Source: Enoplolaimus lenunculus
Taxonomy: Eukaryota > Nematoda > Enoplea > Enoplida > Thoracostomopsidae
Direction of reading: 5' to 3'
Length of the DNA: 64,000 nt
Assembly (NCBI GenBank): GCA_030248215.1
Contig: JASANG010003720.1
Location: 186,001 to 250,000 of the forward strand
A model generated the notes under the pieces. It saw only the letters and a list, made by a program, of their open reading frames with translations, was not told where the DNA came from and made no database searches. Of this stretch, positions 36,401-44,057 are shown one piece after another (position 1 is the first letter of the stretch; the number at the start of each line of letters is the position of its first letter). Both the position numbers and the translations under genes were made by a program.

Positions 36401-39400
36401 TTCAAGTGTCGGCACATGTAAAGATCACGGGCGCAGAGTTTTTCTGTCCGACTGCAATAGAGTAAGCTTAAGCTTTAGACTAATTTTTTTGCTTGGCTTA
36501 GGCTTAGGCTTAGGCTTAGGCTTAGGAATAAACTCATTGTTACGCGTTATGGTTAGGCTTTAGGCTTAGGCTTAGGAATAAACTTATTCTTACGCTTAGG
36601 GTTAGATTTTAGGCTTAGGCTTAGGAATAGGCTCATCCGTACGATTAGGCTTAGACGTAGGCTTAGGATTAGGCTTAAGAATATGCTTATACTACAGTTC
36701 CGGCCGTATTGTATGCAAGGGCCCCCAAGTGTCTATGCATTATTCGAACATTAATATTTTAACATTGGTAAAACAAGCCATAGAGTATCGTGAAACATTT
36801 CTTATATTTTAAACAATATTTTTATTTTCCTGAAATATTTGCCGGACATTATTAATGGCAGTCCTGAATGGAGTGGTTTTGCAATATGTTTTTTTCATTC
36901 ATTAGCTAAATCTAATAAAGCATAGGTATTAAACACATAAGGAAAAGCTTTCTAAATGTACCATTGGCTGATTTTGTATCATGTTTTATGTATGTCCAAG
37001 ATTTAATACTGGCATTGGCCCATGTAAAGATCAGGGGCGGAACGTTTTTGTGTGAGACTAGAATAGAATAAGCTTAAGCTTTAGACTAAATTTTTTTTGC
37101 TTGGCTTAGGCTTAGACTTAGACTTTGGCTTAGGAATAAACTCATTCTTACGCTTAAGGTTAGGCTTTAGGCTTAGGTTTAGACTTAGGAATAAGCTAAT
37201 AATACTGTTCCGCCACTGTTCGTTACATTGGCTACGGTATTCAACCGGTCAACCTTAGTAGGCTTTTGCAAAAGCGACACTTTGGTTTAAATTGTTCAAA
37301 GAATGCATTCTTCAAGCGAACAGTTTGGAGATAACGTCAGCATTTTCATTGCGTTAAAATGGTAAGCTCCTTACCTTACAATTCTCCGCTCACAGAAAAT
37401 GTTTTGGTGATAAAATCATAAGGTCCGTGTCAGAATTTTTTTGCGTTAAAATGGTAAGGTCCCTACCTGACAATTCTCCGCTCTCAGAAAATGTTTTGGT
37501 GATAAAATCATAAGGTCCGTGTCAGAATTTTTTTTCCGTTAAAATGGTAAGGTCCTTACCTTACAATTCTCCGCTCACAGAAAATGTTTTGGTGATAAAA
37601 TCATAAGGTCCGTGTCAGAATTTTTTTTGCGTTAAAATGGTAAGGTCCCTACCTTACAATTCTCCGCTCTCAGAAAATGTTTTGGTGATAAAATCATAAG
37701 GTCCGTGTCAGAATTTTTTTGCGTTAAAATGGTAAGGTCCCTACCTTACAATTCTCCGCTGTCAGAAAATGTTTTGGTGATAAAATCATAAGGTCCGTGT
37801 CAGTATTTTTTTATGTTAAAATGGTAAGGTCCCTACCTTACAATTCTCCGCTCTCAGAAAATGTTTTGGTAATAAAATCATACGGTCCGTACCTTATAAT
37901 TTTTGCGGTTCATAACTTTTGCCAAACCGTCCTCCGTCAAAAACGTTGGATCCGCCTATGAAGGAAGGTACATAGCGATCAGAACTGATGCAAACAAATT
38001 AAACTTTTCAATCAGCAAAATGGATATCGAAACAAAAAAATGCTAGTGCAGGGTCGCTGAGATATGCATACATCCATGTGACGGATAAGTGAAATGACCC
38101 TACAAGTTTTCGATTGATCAAATTTATTTATTTTCAAATGTGTACAGCACCTATCATCAGTTGGTGCTAATCTTTGTACCTAATCATACCAGTGAATCGT
38201 GAGGTTTGAAATTCAGCACATATGTCGCATTTGATATATTTTACACGTGCGCCTATTTTGATATGCACAAATGCACTGGTGCAAGAGTCCGCACTGTAAA
38301 TTTAAGTGAGTTGATTTTAACTCAGAATGAGTTAAATCCACTCAGACGTCTGAGCTTTTAAACAGGTCTTTCAGAACTCAGAATTCTGAATTGATTGAAC
38401 TCATTCTCAGTTAATTAATTAACTACCAAAAATTAAATCAGTTCACAGTGAAATAATGTTTACTGCTATTAACTCAGAAATAGCCAAAAATAACCAATTC
38501 TCGCAGTGAGTTGATTAATCAATTCATCGAAATATACAGTGCGTTAATTTGTAAACCAATCGCTAACTGATGATAGGTGCTGCACAAATTGTGAGAATTT
38601 TTGGTCGTAGTATCCGCACTATGACGTATTTGGACTCCATACGTCATCCGATGATATCATTTTGAACAGGAGACGATGATGATGACGGCGGAGGCGGTGA
38701 TGATGAAGATGAAGAAAAAGAAGGCGAAGATGACGGTGGTGAACCGGCAGAACCTTCGCTTGGTGACTATGTCATGCACTATATCACTTTGCCGTGGAAG
38801 TTACTTTTCGCTTTTATTCCGCCGACAGGTAACCAGGTTAATTAATACTGGTATGATGTTTTTCTATTCACGCGACGCACTCGTAGCGATAGGACGCCTT
38901 GTGGGTTAGCCCCCAAAAAATTTTTTGGGTTCATCTAGGAAACCTACACCCTGCTTTCTGGTCTATTGAAATCCTTGTTACATGTCTTCTAAGCAATTTT
39001 TACAGCTGCAAGCAACGTTAATTGCTATCTGCGGGCATGTTATTTAATTGGATTGGACAACTATTAAATATGGGAATTGATTAATTGTGTACTGTACACT
39101 GTTTTTTCAAACCAGGTAACTTAAGTTTTCATTGGAAACACAGCTGAATTTCAATATTCAGTTTCGGATTATGCTTTCGAATATATATTTTCTAATGCAA
39201 TTCGTGTTTTTAAGGTTTTTTACTATACACTACCGCGGCTACCACTAGCGTATCCATAGGAGGGGCGGGGGAAGGCGTACGCCCCCCCCGTCAGAATTTT
39301 TTGTGTTAAAATGGTAAGGTCACTCTGCACCTTACAATTTTTTCCCTCTGAAATTTTTTATGTAAAGATACAATTTTTCTCGCAGAATTTTTCTGTTATA

Positions 39401-40655
39401 AAATAATAAGGTTCCTACCGTACAATTCTTCGCTCTCAGTAACTTTTTTGGTGGGAAAATGGTAAGGTCTCTACCGTACAATCTTTGCGGTTCATAACAT
39501 TTGCCAACCCGCCCCCCTCCACGTCAAAAATTTTTGGATCCGCCGCTGGCGGCTACGCGGTATTATTTGCCAGTGATTGCGCTTCGATATTGAGTTTATT
39601 TATATTTGTTTATGTTATTTTTTGTTTATTTACTATTTTACTGCTATTTTCAGATTATTGGGGCGGCTGGGCATGCTTTATCGTTTCGATCCTTGGTATT
39701 GCACTAATCACAGCATTTATTGGCGATGTTGCGAGTCATTTTGGTTGCACAATTGGCCTCAAAGATGCAGTTACTGCTATTTCGCTTGTTGCGCTAGGAA
39801 CCAGCGTACCCGGTACGTCTTTGATTTGGTTCTACCAGTGCCATTTCGATTATCTAAATATATGTTTGGTTTTGTTTCTAAGTCTATTTGTTTTAGCTAG
39901 CACTAATAATTATTAACAGAAAAATGTTTCAGTGTCCTGGATACTGAAGACAAAAAGCTTTATCATCCTGGACAATAAGCTTTAGTCCAAAACACAAGCT
40001 TCGCCAACCACAAAAACCAACCAAAACTCTTGTCCATATGAAGACAAAAAGCTTTATTATCCTGGACAATAAGCTTTAGTGTCCAGAACACTGAAGCTTT
40101 CTGGCTTCAGTATCCAGGATACTGAAGCATTCTGGCTTCAGTATCCAGGAAACTGAAGCTTTTTTTGCCTTCAATGTCCATGACACTACCCCCCAAAAGT
40201 CACCTGGTGTACACATGTTATTGTGCAAGTTGCATTGTATAACGATTGCAAAAAAAAGTATTGTTTCAGACACTTTCGCTTCCAAAGTATCCGCAATTCA
40301 AGACAAATATTCCGACTCATCAATAGGCAATGTAACTGGCTCAAATGCGGTCAATGTATTTTTGGGCATCGGCATCGCGTGGACACTTTGCGCAGTGTAT
40401 CATGAAATTGTGAACCCTGACGTCGGATTCATTGTACCGCCAGGGACGCTCGCGTACTCAGTGTGTATATTTTGTGCCGAAGCCGCGTTTTGCATTATGG
40501 TTCTCGTCCTTAAACGACATCCCAAACTTGGCGGTGGTGAACTGGGTGGTCCAATTTGGGTCAAAGTCCCAGTAACTATTCTGTTCGTTTGTTTATGGCT
40601 CACATACGTCCTTTTATCGTCACTTGAAAGTTACTGCATTGTAAAAGGTTTCTAA
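20613..40655 (+). CDS. Na+/Ca2+ exchanger (SLC8 / NCX family), 9 exons, complete
   Basis: Exons 20613-21423, 22594-23482, 24108-24208, 26230-26331, 31997-32115, 33082-33181, 38670-38828, 39654-39812 and 40270-40655 join in phase to 2826 nt, 941 residues (human NCX1 has 973). A plasma-membrane antiporter of this family trades Na+ for Ca2+. The parts occur in the family order. There is a signal-like N-terminus and then the first membrane bundle with the alpha-1 repeat (GSSAPE at 129-134). A basic XIP-like stretch follows near 245-260. Next come Calx-beta domain 1 (about 373-503; acidic Ca2+ sites RTEDGSANAGSDY, DDDVFEED, LDDDHAG kept) and Calx-beta domain 2. After an acidic linker, the second bundle carries the alpha-2 repeat (GTSVP across an intron, then GNVTGSNAVNVFLG). 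It ends SYCIVKGF, like vertebrate NCX. Most introns follow phase 1. The fourth exon and the end of Calx-beta 2 are the uncertain part. Introns hold more than 20 repeats. Confidence 0.95.
21463..21655. repeat. short element with GGCGGATCCATGG / GGATCCGCC ends
   Basis: Opens 'caatggcggatccatgg' and closes 'ttctggatccgccaatg', which are inverted copies. Between them are a 'caccccggccgtggcccctt' block and 'caccccgtcattttga'. It lies in NCX intron 1, 40 bases after exon 1. Related to family D by its ends. Confidence 0.6.
21935..22150. mobile_element. MITE family B, copy 5, NCX intron 1
   Basis: Opens CACTACAAAAAATGGTGTGT and closes TTTTTTGCAGGG. It shows more substitutions in its GAGTCA motifs than the copies near 2.7-7 kb. 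Confidence 0.82.
22594..23482 (+). CDS. NCX exon 2: cytosolic loop, Calx-beta 1 and start of Calx-beta 2
   Basis: Starts phase 1 after 'cgtttaag' and ends phase 2 at donor GTGAGT. Encodes about 297 residues: the helix KSRAFYRVQATRKLVGGGN, which closely follows vertebrate NCX, then Calx-beta 1 and the first strands of Calx-beta 2 (GVFAFESGEISTPESVG, PYRTVDGSAIGGKDY). Confidence 0.95.
23579..23640. repeat. TATATG/CATATA simple repeat, NCX intron 2
   Basis: Short AT microsatellite about 100 bases after exon 2. Confidence 0.7.
23861..24013 (+). mobile_element. MITE family A, degraded, with a second fragment at 23700-23820
   Basis: Opens GGCCCATTTAAAAATCAGGA and closes CCCTGTTCTATACATTGGC. A similar but more worn piece with 'acgctgaacaatatttttttgc' lies just before it. 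NCX intron 2, ending about 95 bases before exon 3. Confidence 0.7.
24108..24208 (+). CDS. NCX exon 3: middle of Calx-beta 2
   Basis: Acceptor TTTTGTTTCAG, donor GGTAAGC, phases 2 in and 1 out. Encodes IGIVDDQDYEKNEVFYIELQ, the family motif with the second acidic turn of Calx-beta 2. The point where it stops is the site at which vertebrate NCX genes place their alternatively spliced exons. Confidence 0.93.
24292..24479 (-). mobile_element. MITE family A (GTTACTTTAAGG ends), NCX intron 3
   Basis: Opens GGCCAATGTTACTTTAAGGG and closes CGCTTAAAGTAACATGGGC. It starts about 84 bases after exon 3. Confidence 0.85.
24865..25150. repeat. 20-bp CpG-rich minisatellite with a poly-C interruption
   Basis: Units CGCCGCACGATGACGGACGA in two blocks (about seven units, then five) separated by a C/A tract at 25008-25040. 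Diverged units of the same kind (CGTACGACGCCGTTCGTCAT) precede it in inverted orientation from 24785. The arginine/valine-rich open frames on the minus strand are artefacts of the array. Confidence 0.92.
25685..26128 (+). mobile_element. MITE family A with an expanded 30-bp core array
   Basis: Opens GGCCCGTGTAAAGATCAGCG and closes CCCCTGTTCGTTACGTTGGCC. The core contains seven near-identical 30-bp units (about 25796-25990) made of AATATGCTCATTCTTACTC plus TTAGGC hexamers, so this copy is about twice the usual length. NCX intron 3, ending about 100 bases before exon 4. Confidence 0.88.
26230..26331 (+). CDS. NCX candidate cassette exon (102 nt)
   Basis: It has 102 nt, phase 1 in and phase 1 out, so it can be included or skipped without a frame change. 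Encodes DQSKVIERYLKRQRQKRERA followed by ASDKKDGTDPEVDE, a very basic then acidic segment. The acceptor is TATTAG (no long U tract), the donor GGTCTTT is weak. It falls exactly in the alternatively spliced region of the NCX loop. I do not recognise the peptide in known NCX proteins. A second open frame runs on past the donor to 26583 and is hydrophobic; I consider it intronic. Confidence 0.6.
26676..26862. mobile_element. MITE family C, copy 4, NCX intron 4
   Basis: Opens CCGCTGTAAATTGCAATAAT and closes AACTCACTGGAATTTACAGTG. About 50 bp shorter than other copies, with a loss in the middle. Confidence 0.75.
26863..27975. other. NCX intron 4 stretch, no element recognised
   Basis: Holds an imperfect direct repeat 'aacaggttttggcaattg' / 'aacaggttgtgggttcgggc' near 27180-27260 and an inverted pair 'ggcccatctcacc' / 'gggccc' near 27675-27725. 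Nothing coding is supported. Confidence 0.45.
27976..28182 (+). mobile_element. element family D, NCX intron 4
   Basis: Opens CACTAGCGGATCCGGAG and closes GGATACGCCGCTGG. It carries 'aaaatggtaaggtctttcct' and 'aaaatgataaggtttctacg' as two copies of the family's inner unit. Confidence 0.7.
28362..28391 (+). CDS. NCX candidate micro-exon (30 nt)
   Basis: Flanked by acceptor GCCGGATTTCAG and donor GGTAGGC. It is 30 nt long with phase 1 at both ends, encoding EKHRFGLSQ and a final K/R, and would fit between exons 4 and 5 without a frame change. Vertebrate NCX genes carry small cassette exons at this place. The peptide has no recognised match, so this could be chance. Confidence 0.3.
28837..28940. 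mobile_element. MITE family B, right half only
   Basis: Begins in the centre of the element (GTCGAATTTGACTCTGGCGG) and ends with TTTTTTGCAGTG. The left arm is missing. Confidence 0.8.
29607..29875. mobile_element. inverted-repeat element family M, copy 1
   Basis: Opens GCCCTATTCACACGTGCAAG and closes ACTTGCATGTGTGATTAGGGC. The arms are built of 'cttgcacgtgcaagtt' type palindromes (about 60 bp each). A second copy is at 47894-48190. Located in NCX intron 4. Confidence 0.75.
29930..30100. repeat. family E repeat
   Basis: Begins 'gggcccgtagtcgaggacgg' and ends 'gtgagctggctacggtcc', so its ends are imperfect inverted copies. The interior has 'ccttgtttgtaagtcattga' as in the other E copies. Confidence 0.65.
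30490..30690 (-). mobile_element. MITE family A (GTTACTTTAAGG ends), NCX intron 4
   Basis: Opens GGCCAATGTTACTTTTAGGG and closes CCTTAAAGTAACATGGGCC. It has a small duplication 'cgcccgcccc' near its right end. Confidence 0.85.
31063..31735. mobile_element. compound inverted-repeat element, about 670 bp
   Basis: Two direct copies of a block of about 310 bp start at 31063 ('ttataccaagagtagataat') and 31382 ('ttatgccaagagtggatgat'); both contain GGCACGCGTTGCGTTTTTGG. The right end (31640-31735) has the same sequence inverted, ending 'catccactcttggttatgcc'. It looks like two neighbouring or nested foldback elements. NCX intron 4, about 260 bases before exon 5. Confidence 0.7.
31997..32115 (+). 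CDS. NCX exon 5: acidic linker with IAEMGRP motif
   Basis: Acceptor TTTTTTAG, donor GGTGCCG, phases 1 in and 0 out. Encodes EDREKTEEEKIAEMGRPRIG then IEVHIKESQEFK, matching the vertebrate EEERRIAEMGRP region after Calx-beta 2. Confidence 0.92.
32238..32436 (-). mobile_element. MITE family A (GTAAAGA ends), NCX intron 5
   Basis: The left end is worn (AATGAAAGAACACGAGCGGA); the right end is CGCCCCTGGTGTTTACATGAGCC in inverted form. Core of CCTAAG hexamers. Confidence 0.8.
33082..33181 (+). CDS. NCX exon 6: GTSSWREQF segment
   Basis: Acceptor AAATTCAG, donor GGTATGT, phases 0 in and 1 out. Encodes VDKMIKTANVSLVLGTSSW then REQFIDALNVSAG, which tracks the vertebrate VVGTNSWREQF region before the second membrane bundle. 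Confidence 0.94.
33199..33256 (+). mobile_element. MITE family A, right end only
   Basis: About 58 bp: TTAGGC hexamers, 'aatatgcttataatactgtt' and the end CCACTGTTCGTTACATTGGC. It lies 18 bases after exon 6. Confidence 0.75.
33257..33890. other. NCX intron 6 stretch, no element recognised
   Basis: AT-rich; 33230-33310 is also matched at 37210-37290 ('tattcaaccggtcaaccttagtaggctttt'-like), pointing to a duplicated segment that carries the neighbouring family A end. Confidence 0.45.
33891..34331 (+). mobile_element. MITE family F, full-length copy
   Basis: About 440 bp. Opens CAGTAGCGACGCGAATAAGA and closes CTCTTATTCGGGTAAATGCTG. It has all family blocks in order and is a useful reference copy. 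NCX intron 6. Confidence 0.85.
34735..34916 (+). mobile_element. MITE family A (GTTACTTTAAGG ends), NCX intron 6
   Basis: Opens GGCCCATGTTGCTTTAAGGG and closes CCCTTTTAAAGTAACATTGGCC in inverted form. TTAGGC core on the + strand. Confidence 0.85.
35196..35467 (+). mobile_element. TTAA-flanked inverted-repeat element with a tRNA-like core
   Basis: The element proper is 35200-35463, with ends CCCCTTCTCACATTGA and TTCATGTGAGAAAGGG, each followed outward by TTAA (35196-35199 and 35464-35467). A TTAA target duplication and CCC... ends are the mark of the piggyBac superfamily, so this is probably a non-autonomous member. Its right half holds a tRNA-like unit (separate entry). Confidence 0.7.
35350..35420 (+). 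ncRNA. tRNA-like sequence (RNA polymerase III promoter boxes)
   Basis: Box A-like TAGCTGAGTGGTGATGG and box B-like AGTTCGAATCC are spaced about 35 bases apart, as in tRNA genes and tRNA-derived SINEs. The acceptor stem GCTGCTA / TAGCATA pairs only in part, and the region between the boxes prefers a hairpin ACTCCAG-TCA-CTGGAGT over a normal anticodon arm, so it is not a functional tRNA as written. No T-run terminator follows closely. Confidence 0.5.
35756..36087 (-). mobile_element. MITE family A split by a family E repeat
   Basis: Opens GGCCAATGTAAAGAACAGTG and closes CTCTGATCTTTACACGGGCC. Between 35880 and 36045 a family E repeat ('ccgtagccaaaggagggtca' ... 'gtgagctggctacgagcc') is inserted, so E moved here after A did. 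NCX intron 6. Confidence 0.82.
36411..36724 (+). mobile_element. MITE family A (GTAAAGA left end), long copy
   Basis: Opens GGCACATGTAAAGATCACGG; the right end is of the TTCCGG type (AGTTCCGGCCGTATTGTATG), so the two ends come from different subfamilies. Three TTAGGC blocks form the core. NCX intron 6. Confidence 0.75.
37017..37244 (+). mobile_element. MITE family A (GTAAAGA ends), NCX intron 6
   Basis: Opens GGCCCATGTAAAGATCAGGG and closes CCACTGTTCGTTACATTGGC. The right end and the following 70 bases are the same as at 33230-33310. Confidence 0.83.
37340..37960 (+). repeat. 92-bp tandem array, six units, inside a family D element
   Basis: Units begin GCGTTAAAATGGTAAGGTCC and include CTACCTTACAATTCTCCGCT and TTGGTGATAAAATCATAAGG. 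The unit starts fall near 37352, 37443, 37535, 37629, 37721 and 37812. Single-copy D elements elsewhere carry one unit. The array ends in the D tail 'aaccgtcctccgtcaaaaac' and 'ggatccgccta'. Located in NCX intron 6, about 700 bases before exon 7. Confidence 0.9.
38292..38542. mobile_element. MITE family C, copy 5, NCX intron 6
   Basis: Opens CACTGTAAATTTAAGTGAGT and closes TTCATCGAAATATACAGTGC. It is enclosed by 'cacctatcatcag' (38150) and 'ctgatgataggtgc' (38570), a small inverted pair. Confidence 0.78.
38670..38828 (+). CDS. NCX exon 7: acidic run and start of second membrane bundle
   Basis: Acceptor TTTGAACAG, donor GGTAACC, phases 1 and 1. Encodes a D/E/G run and then SLGDYVMHYITLPWKLLFAF followed by IPPT. 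It matches the vertebrate FDYVMHFLTVFWKVLFAFVPPT segment; the acidic run is longer here. Confidence 0.93.
39241..39551 (+). mobile_element. element family D, NCX intron 7
   Basis: Opens CCACTAGCGTATCCATAGG and closes TTGGATCCGCCGCTGGCGG. It contains three diverged 'aaatggtaaggtc' units. Ends about 100 bases before exon 8. Confidence 0.7.
39654..39812 (+). CDS. NCX exon 8: alpha-2 repeat, first part
   Basis: Acceptor TGCTATTTTCAG, donor GGTACGT, phases 1 and 1. Encodes DYWGGWACFIVSILGIALIT and then AFIGDVASHFGCTIGLKDAV up to LVALGTSVP, a very strong family match. Confidence 0.96.
39931..40188. mobile_element. inverted-repeat element in NCX intron 8
   Basis: Opens AGTGTCCTGGATACTGAAGA and closes CTTCAATGTCCATGACACT. 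The interior repeats 'aagctttatcatcctggaca' twice and 'ctggcttcagtatccagga' twice. It fills over half of the 457-base intron and ends about 80 bases before exon 9. Confidence 0.75.
40270..40655 (+). CDS. NCX exon 9: alpha-2 repeat, last membrane helices, stop
   Basis: Acceptor TTGTTTCAG. Encodes DTFASKVSAIQDKYSDSSIG, NVTGSNAVNVFLGIGIAW and the C-terminal helices with LGGGELGGP, ending SSLESYCIVKGF and TAA. In vertebrate NCX the same intron separates GTSVP from DTFASK. Confidence 0.97.
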
Positions 40656-42191
40656 CCGGTTTTCGGCTTACAATGTAGTCGAGTTGAAAACTTTAGGACA
40701 CATATTAATATTCGACTCTACATCGAATGTGACTTTTTTGGCTGAAAGATTACTCCGTTGACTCGAACGCGTGCTGGAGTTTGAAATCACTTATAAACGC
40801 CATATTGCAGTTGCTTTTTCGCGTCAATTGTAAAATCAAAATACATGACACTTTGATGTATACGGTGTGCTGTTTCGGGCTGCCCTCGGACTAGCATCAA
40901 CTAACATAAAAAAACGTTTAACTTCTTTTTGATATCCTTCGTTTTGCTACAAGTAGACACCGCGAGTATTTCACTTAATTTGTTTCATTACTGTAGATAA
41001 TTTGAAAAAGTTTCCAAGTTTAGTTTGATTCTGCTAAATTTTAATTTTATACCCAAAATACACTTGGAGACATGAAAAAAATATGCAACGAGTTTTGATT
41101 AATGTTGACGGTGACAGAAACAAGCGTTTGTAAATTCGCTACAGATACGCCAACTGCAGATGGGACCAAATGCTTGATGCATCTTATAGCAGGAGCAGCA
41201 GCGAGTCCTAGCTGAACGAATCGAACTTCTGATTTTGAAATTACACAGCAATCCAAGCTATAATATGTGAGGTGATGATTTTGGTGTAATAACCGATAAT
41301 ACCTCAACACGTCTCATATTCTCTCAATAACGTCCCGGGTATAGGCGAACTATAATGAAAATACATTTTTCTACTAATTTCCACATTTCAACGTCATCAT
41401 CAGACGTACATCAGTGATCCGTCTCCAGAATATGTTCAATATTAACCCCCTGGTAACTACTACCACAAATTGCTGTAGTCACTCGATTTGCATAATATAC
41501 CACCAGCATTGCTGTGTTAGGCAATCTTCAATTATTAACGCGTGTCCGGATATGAAAAAGACAAACCAGGCCCGGTTTTAGTGCAATTATCATTACATGT
41601 TTACGACGATTAACTGTAACAAGAAAACACTGGGTTTTGAAACTACAAAGATGACTCAAAACGGGATACAGTATAGTTGGCAGCTAATATACCAGTTGTA
41701 TAAAGCGAAGGTAATCACAATGCCTGCATCGGTGTCATAAGGTATGTGCAAAGATGACGCTGTTAAATCGCCTGGGGAACCCTAATCAATTCTGATATGG
41801 GATGACATATATGGCGTAAAATAGCTTTTTAAACATGAACAATATCCCACCGCAGCAACTAACATTTGTCTTTACTGGATACCAACTTGCACCCGTCTGC
41901 CTCAGTTGCGGCCATGAACGAATGTATTGGAAACGGGGTTGCGATGATAGAACCATCCGAGAACAAAAGAAACATAATGACTACAGTTTGATGAAACCAA
42001 CAGTTCATGAAGTTTAACTGCCGACGAGAGACTTAACCTGGTGTACCAACAAATTGGTCAACAATAACTGACTGCAGCTAAAACAGGTTCTGATTTAGAA
42101 TTTTGTTGCTGGTAGCAAGAGGGTATAATACCGGATAGTGCGTGACACTGCCAAAAAGTTAGCTGTTGATATTTGTGCGCGGTCGCGACTG
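40656..42191 (+). other. 3' of the NCX stop codon, no element recognised
   Basis: Should contain the NCX 3' UTR. No canonical AATAAA was found in the first kilobase, so the end of the transcript is not placed. No repeat with paired ends and no supported gene. Confidence 0.4.
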
Positions 42192-42630
42192 TACATCCTC
42201 CTGGATTAGGAATGCGGTACATCCTCCTGGATTAGGAATGCGGTACATCCTCCTGGATTAGGAATGCGGTACATCCTCCTGGATTAGGAATGCGGTACAT
42301 CCTCCTGGATTAGCAATGCGGTACATCCTCCTGGATTAGGAATGCGGTACATCCTCCTGGATTAAGAATGCGGTACATCCTCCTGGATTAGGAATGCGGT
42401 ACATCCTCCTGGATTAGGAATGCGGTACATCCTCCTGGATTAGGAATGCGGTACATCCTCCTGGATTAGGAATGCGGTACATCCTCCTGGATTAGTAATG
42501 CGGTACATCCTCCTGGATTAGGAATGCGGTACATCCTCCTGGATTAGTAATGCGGTACATCCTCCTGGATTAGGAATGCGGTACATCCTCCTGGATTAGG
42601 AATGCGGTACATCCTCCTGGATTAGGAATG
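42192..42630. repeat. 26-bp minisatellite, about 17 units
   Basis: Units GCGGTACATCCTCCTGGATT plus AGGAAT, almost all identical. A few carry one change (TAGCAAT, TAGTAAT, TAAGAAT). The high identity suggests recent expansion. Confidence 0.95.
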
Positions 42631-43070
42631 AGTATTACATTGCGCACAAAACCTGTATGCACTGCTATATACAGTCCACGGTACGCATTCGCTGCTCTAT
42701 TTGACGTTGCAAATGAATCTACCAACCCCCTTCAGTTGGAAGGGGGTGTGATGGAAACAAGCCTGTGTGATGTTTACACGGATCAACCGTTGAAAATTGC
42801 AATTGTTCCGCTCTTGCTTAAATTGAACAGTTGGTGTTAGCAAACATCTCTTGAACGTAAACATGTCAAATCGAAAATACATTGGCGTGTCGAAAAGTGC
42901 ATATATGTATGATGCCTAATCATCCTGGTTTGAACTATTTTCACTTTGACAATATATTTTTTTGATATTTGATGAATTTTGAGTGAGTTCTTCGTTTGGT
43001 AATTCGCTACGTTCAGTGACAGTAAGTTTATTTGGATTTGCTCGCGAATTTATTTCTGTTAAAATTCGCG
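42631..43070. other. intergenic stretch with no recognised feature
   Basis: Short open frames on both strands; no family similarity. Confidence 0.45.
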
Positions 43071-43290
43071 GTCCATGAAAAGATCAGGGGCGGAACGTTT
43101 TTCTGTGGGACTAGACAAGAGTAAGACTAATTTTTTTAGCTTGGCTTAGGCTTGGGCTTAGGCTTGGGAATATGCTCATTCTTACGCTTATGCTTAGGCT
43201 TAGGCTTAGGCTTAGGCTTAGGTTTAGGTTTATGCTTAGGCTTAGGAATACGCTTATAATACTGTTCCGAACCTGTTCTTTACATTGGAC
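43071..43290 (+). mobile_element. MITE family A (GTAAAGA ends)
   Basis: Opens GGTCCATGAAAAGATCAGGG and closes ACCTGTTCTTTACATTGGAC. The core includes a run of five TTAGGC hexamers. Confidence 0.85.
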
Positions 43291-43845
43291 AAATTCGCAA
43301 ATAATTTCACGCTAAATGTCGTTCAAATGTGTTGGCAGCTGCAAACTGAGTTAAGTATTTTTTAGAGTTTTATTCTGTACTAACAAAACCACGTTTTGAT
43401 TGGAAAACCGGGGAAAGTGGAAAATTCTAATGCTTAAATTTTTACCCTGGGTTGGTAGGGAAAATCTGAAGCATTGTTGCTAGTCATGTTGCTGGTTACG
43501 CGTCTTTCTAACTCGACAAAACCCGTTTAAATTTGGCGTTGAATGGGTTTCAATACACCGTTTGAAATTAGCTAAAAATTTCTTTTTCTTCTGGCAAAAT
43601 AAACACCTTTTAACAAATGTCATTTAAACCCGATATTATCAAACGTGGAAGTTTTCGTTCAAAATACACAATGATGGTAATTAAATACTTTCGCAATTGT
43701 TGATGTGTAAAATCTGGGTTGGTTATTGTCTGACCTGTAGCCATAGGAGGCCTTTGGCCAGTTAGCCCCTACCCAGATAACATTTATTTTGCCCTTTGTT
43801 TCAAACTCGCTTGTAAGTCACATGAAATCTTTCTGTAACCATTAG
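43291..43845. other. intergenic stretch, one weak repeat fragment
   Basis: 43735-43840 ('ctgtagccataggaggcctt' ... 'cgcttgtaagtcacatgaaa') resembles family E, but its ends are worn. Nothing else recognised. Confidence 0.4.
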
Positions 43846-44057
43846 GCCCATGTAAAGATCAGGGGCGGAACCTTTTTCAGTGGGACCAGAAGAGTAAGCT
43901 TAAGCTTTAGACTAATTTTTTGCTTGGCTTAGGCTTAGGCTTAGGCGTAGGTTTTGGAATATGCTCACTGTTACACTTAGGTTTAATCTTAGGCTTAGGC
44001 TTAGGCTTCCGAATATTCTTATGATACTGTTGCGCCCCTGTTCTTTACATTGGTCAA
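43846..44057 (+). mobile_element. MITE family A (GTAAAGA ends)
   Basis: Opens GGCCCATGTAAAGATCAGGG and closes CCCCTGTTCTTTACATTGGTC in inverted form. TTAGGC core on the + strand. Confidence 0.86.

Noticed and set aside
42192-42630. Regular direct repeats that might suggest a CRISPR array
   Set aside because: The units are directly adjacent with no unique spacers, in an animal genome: a minisatellite.
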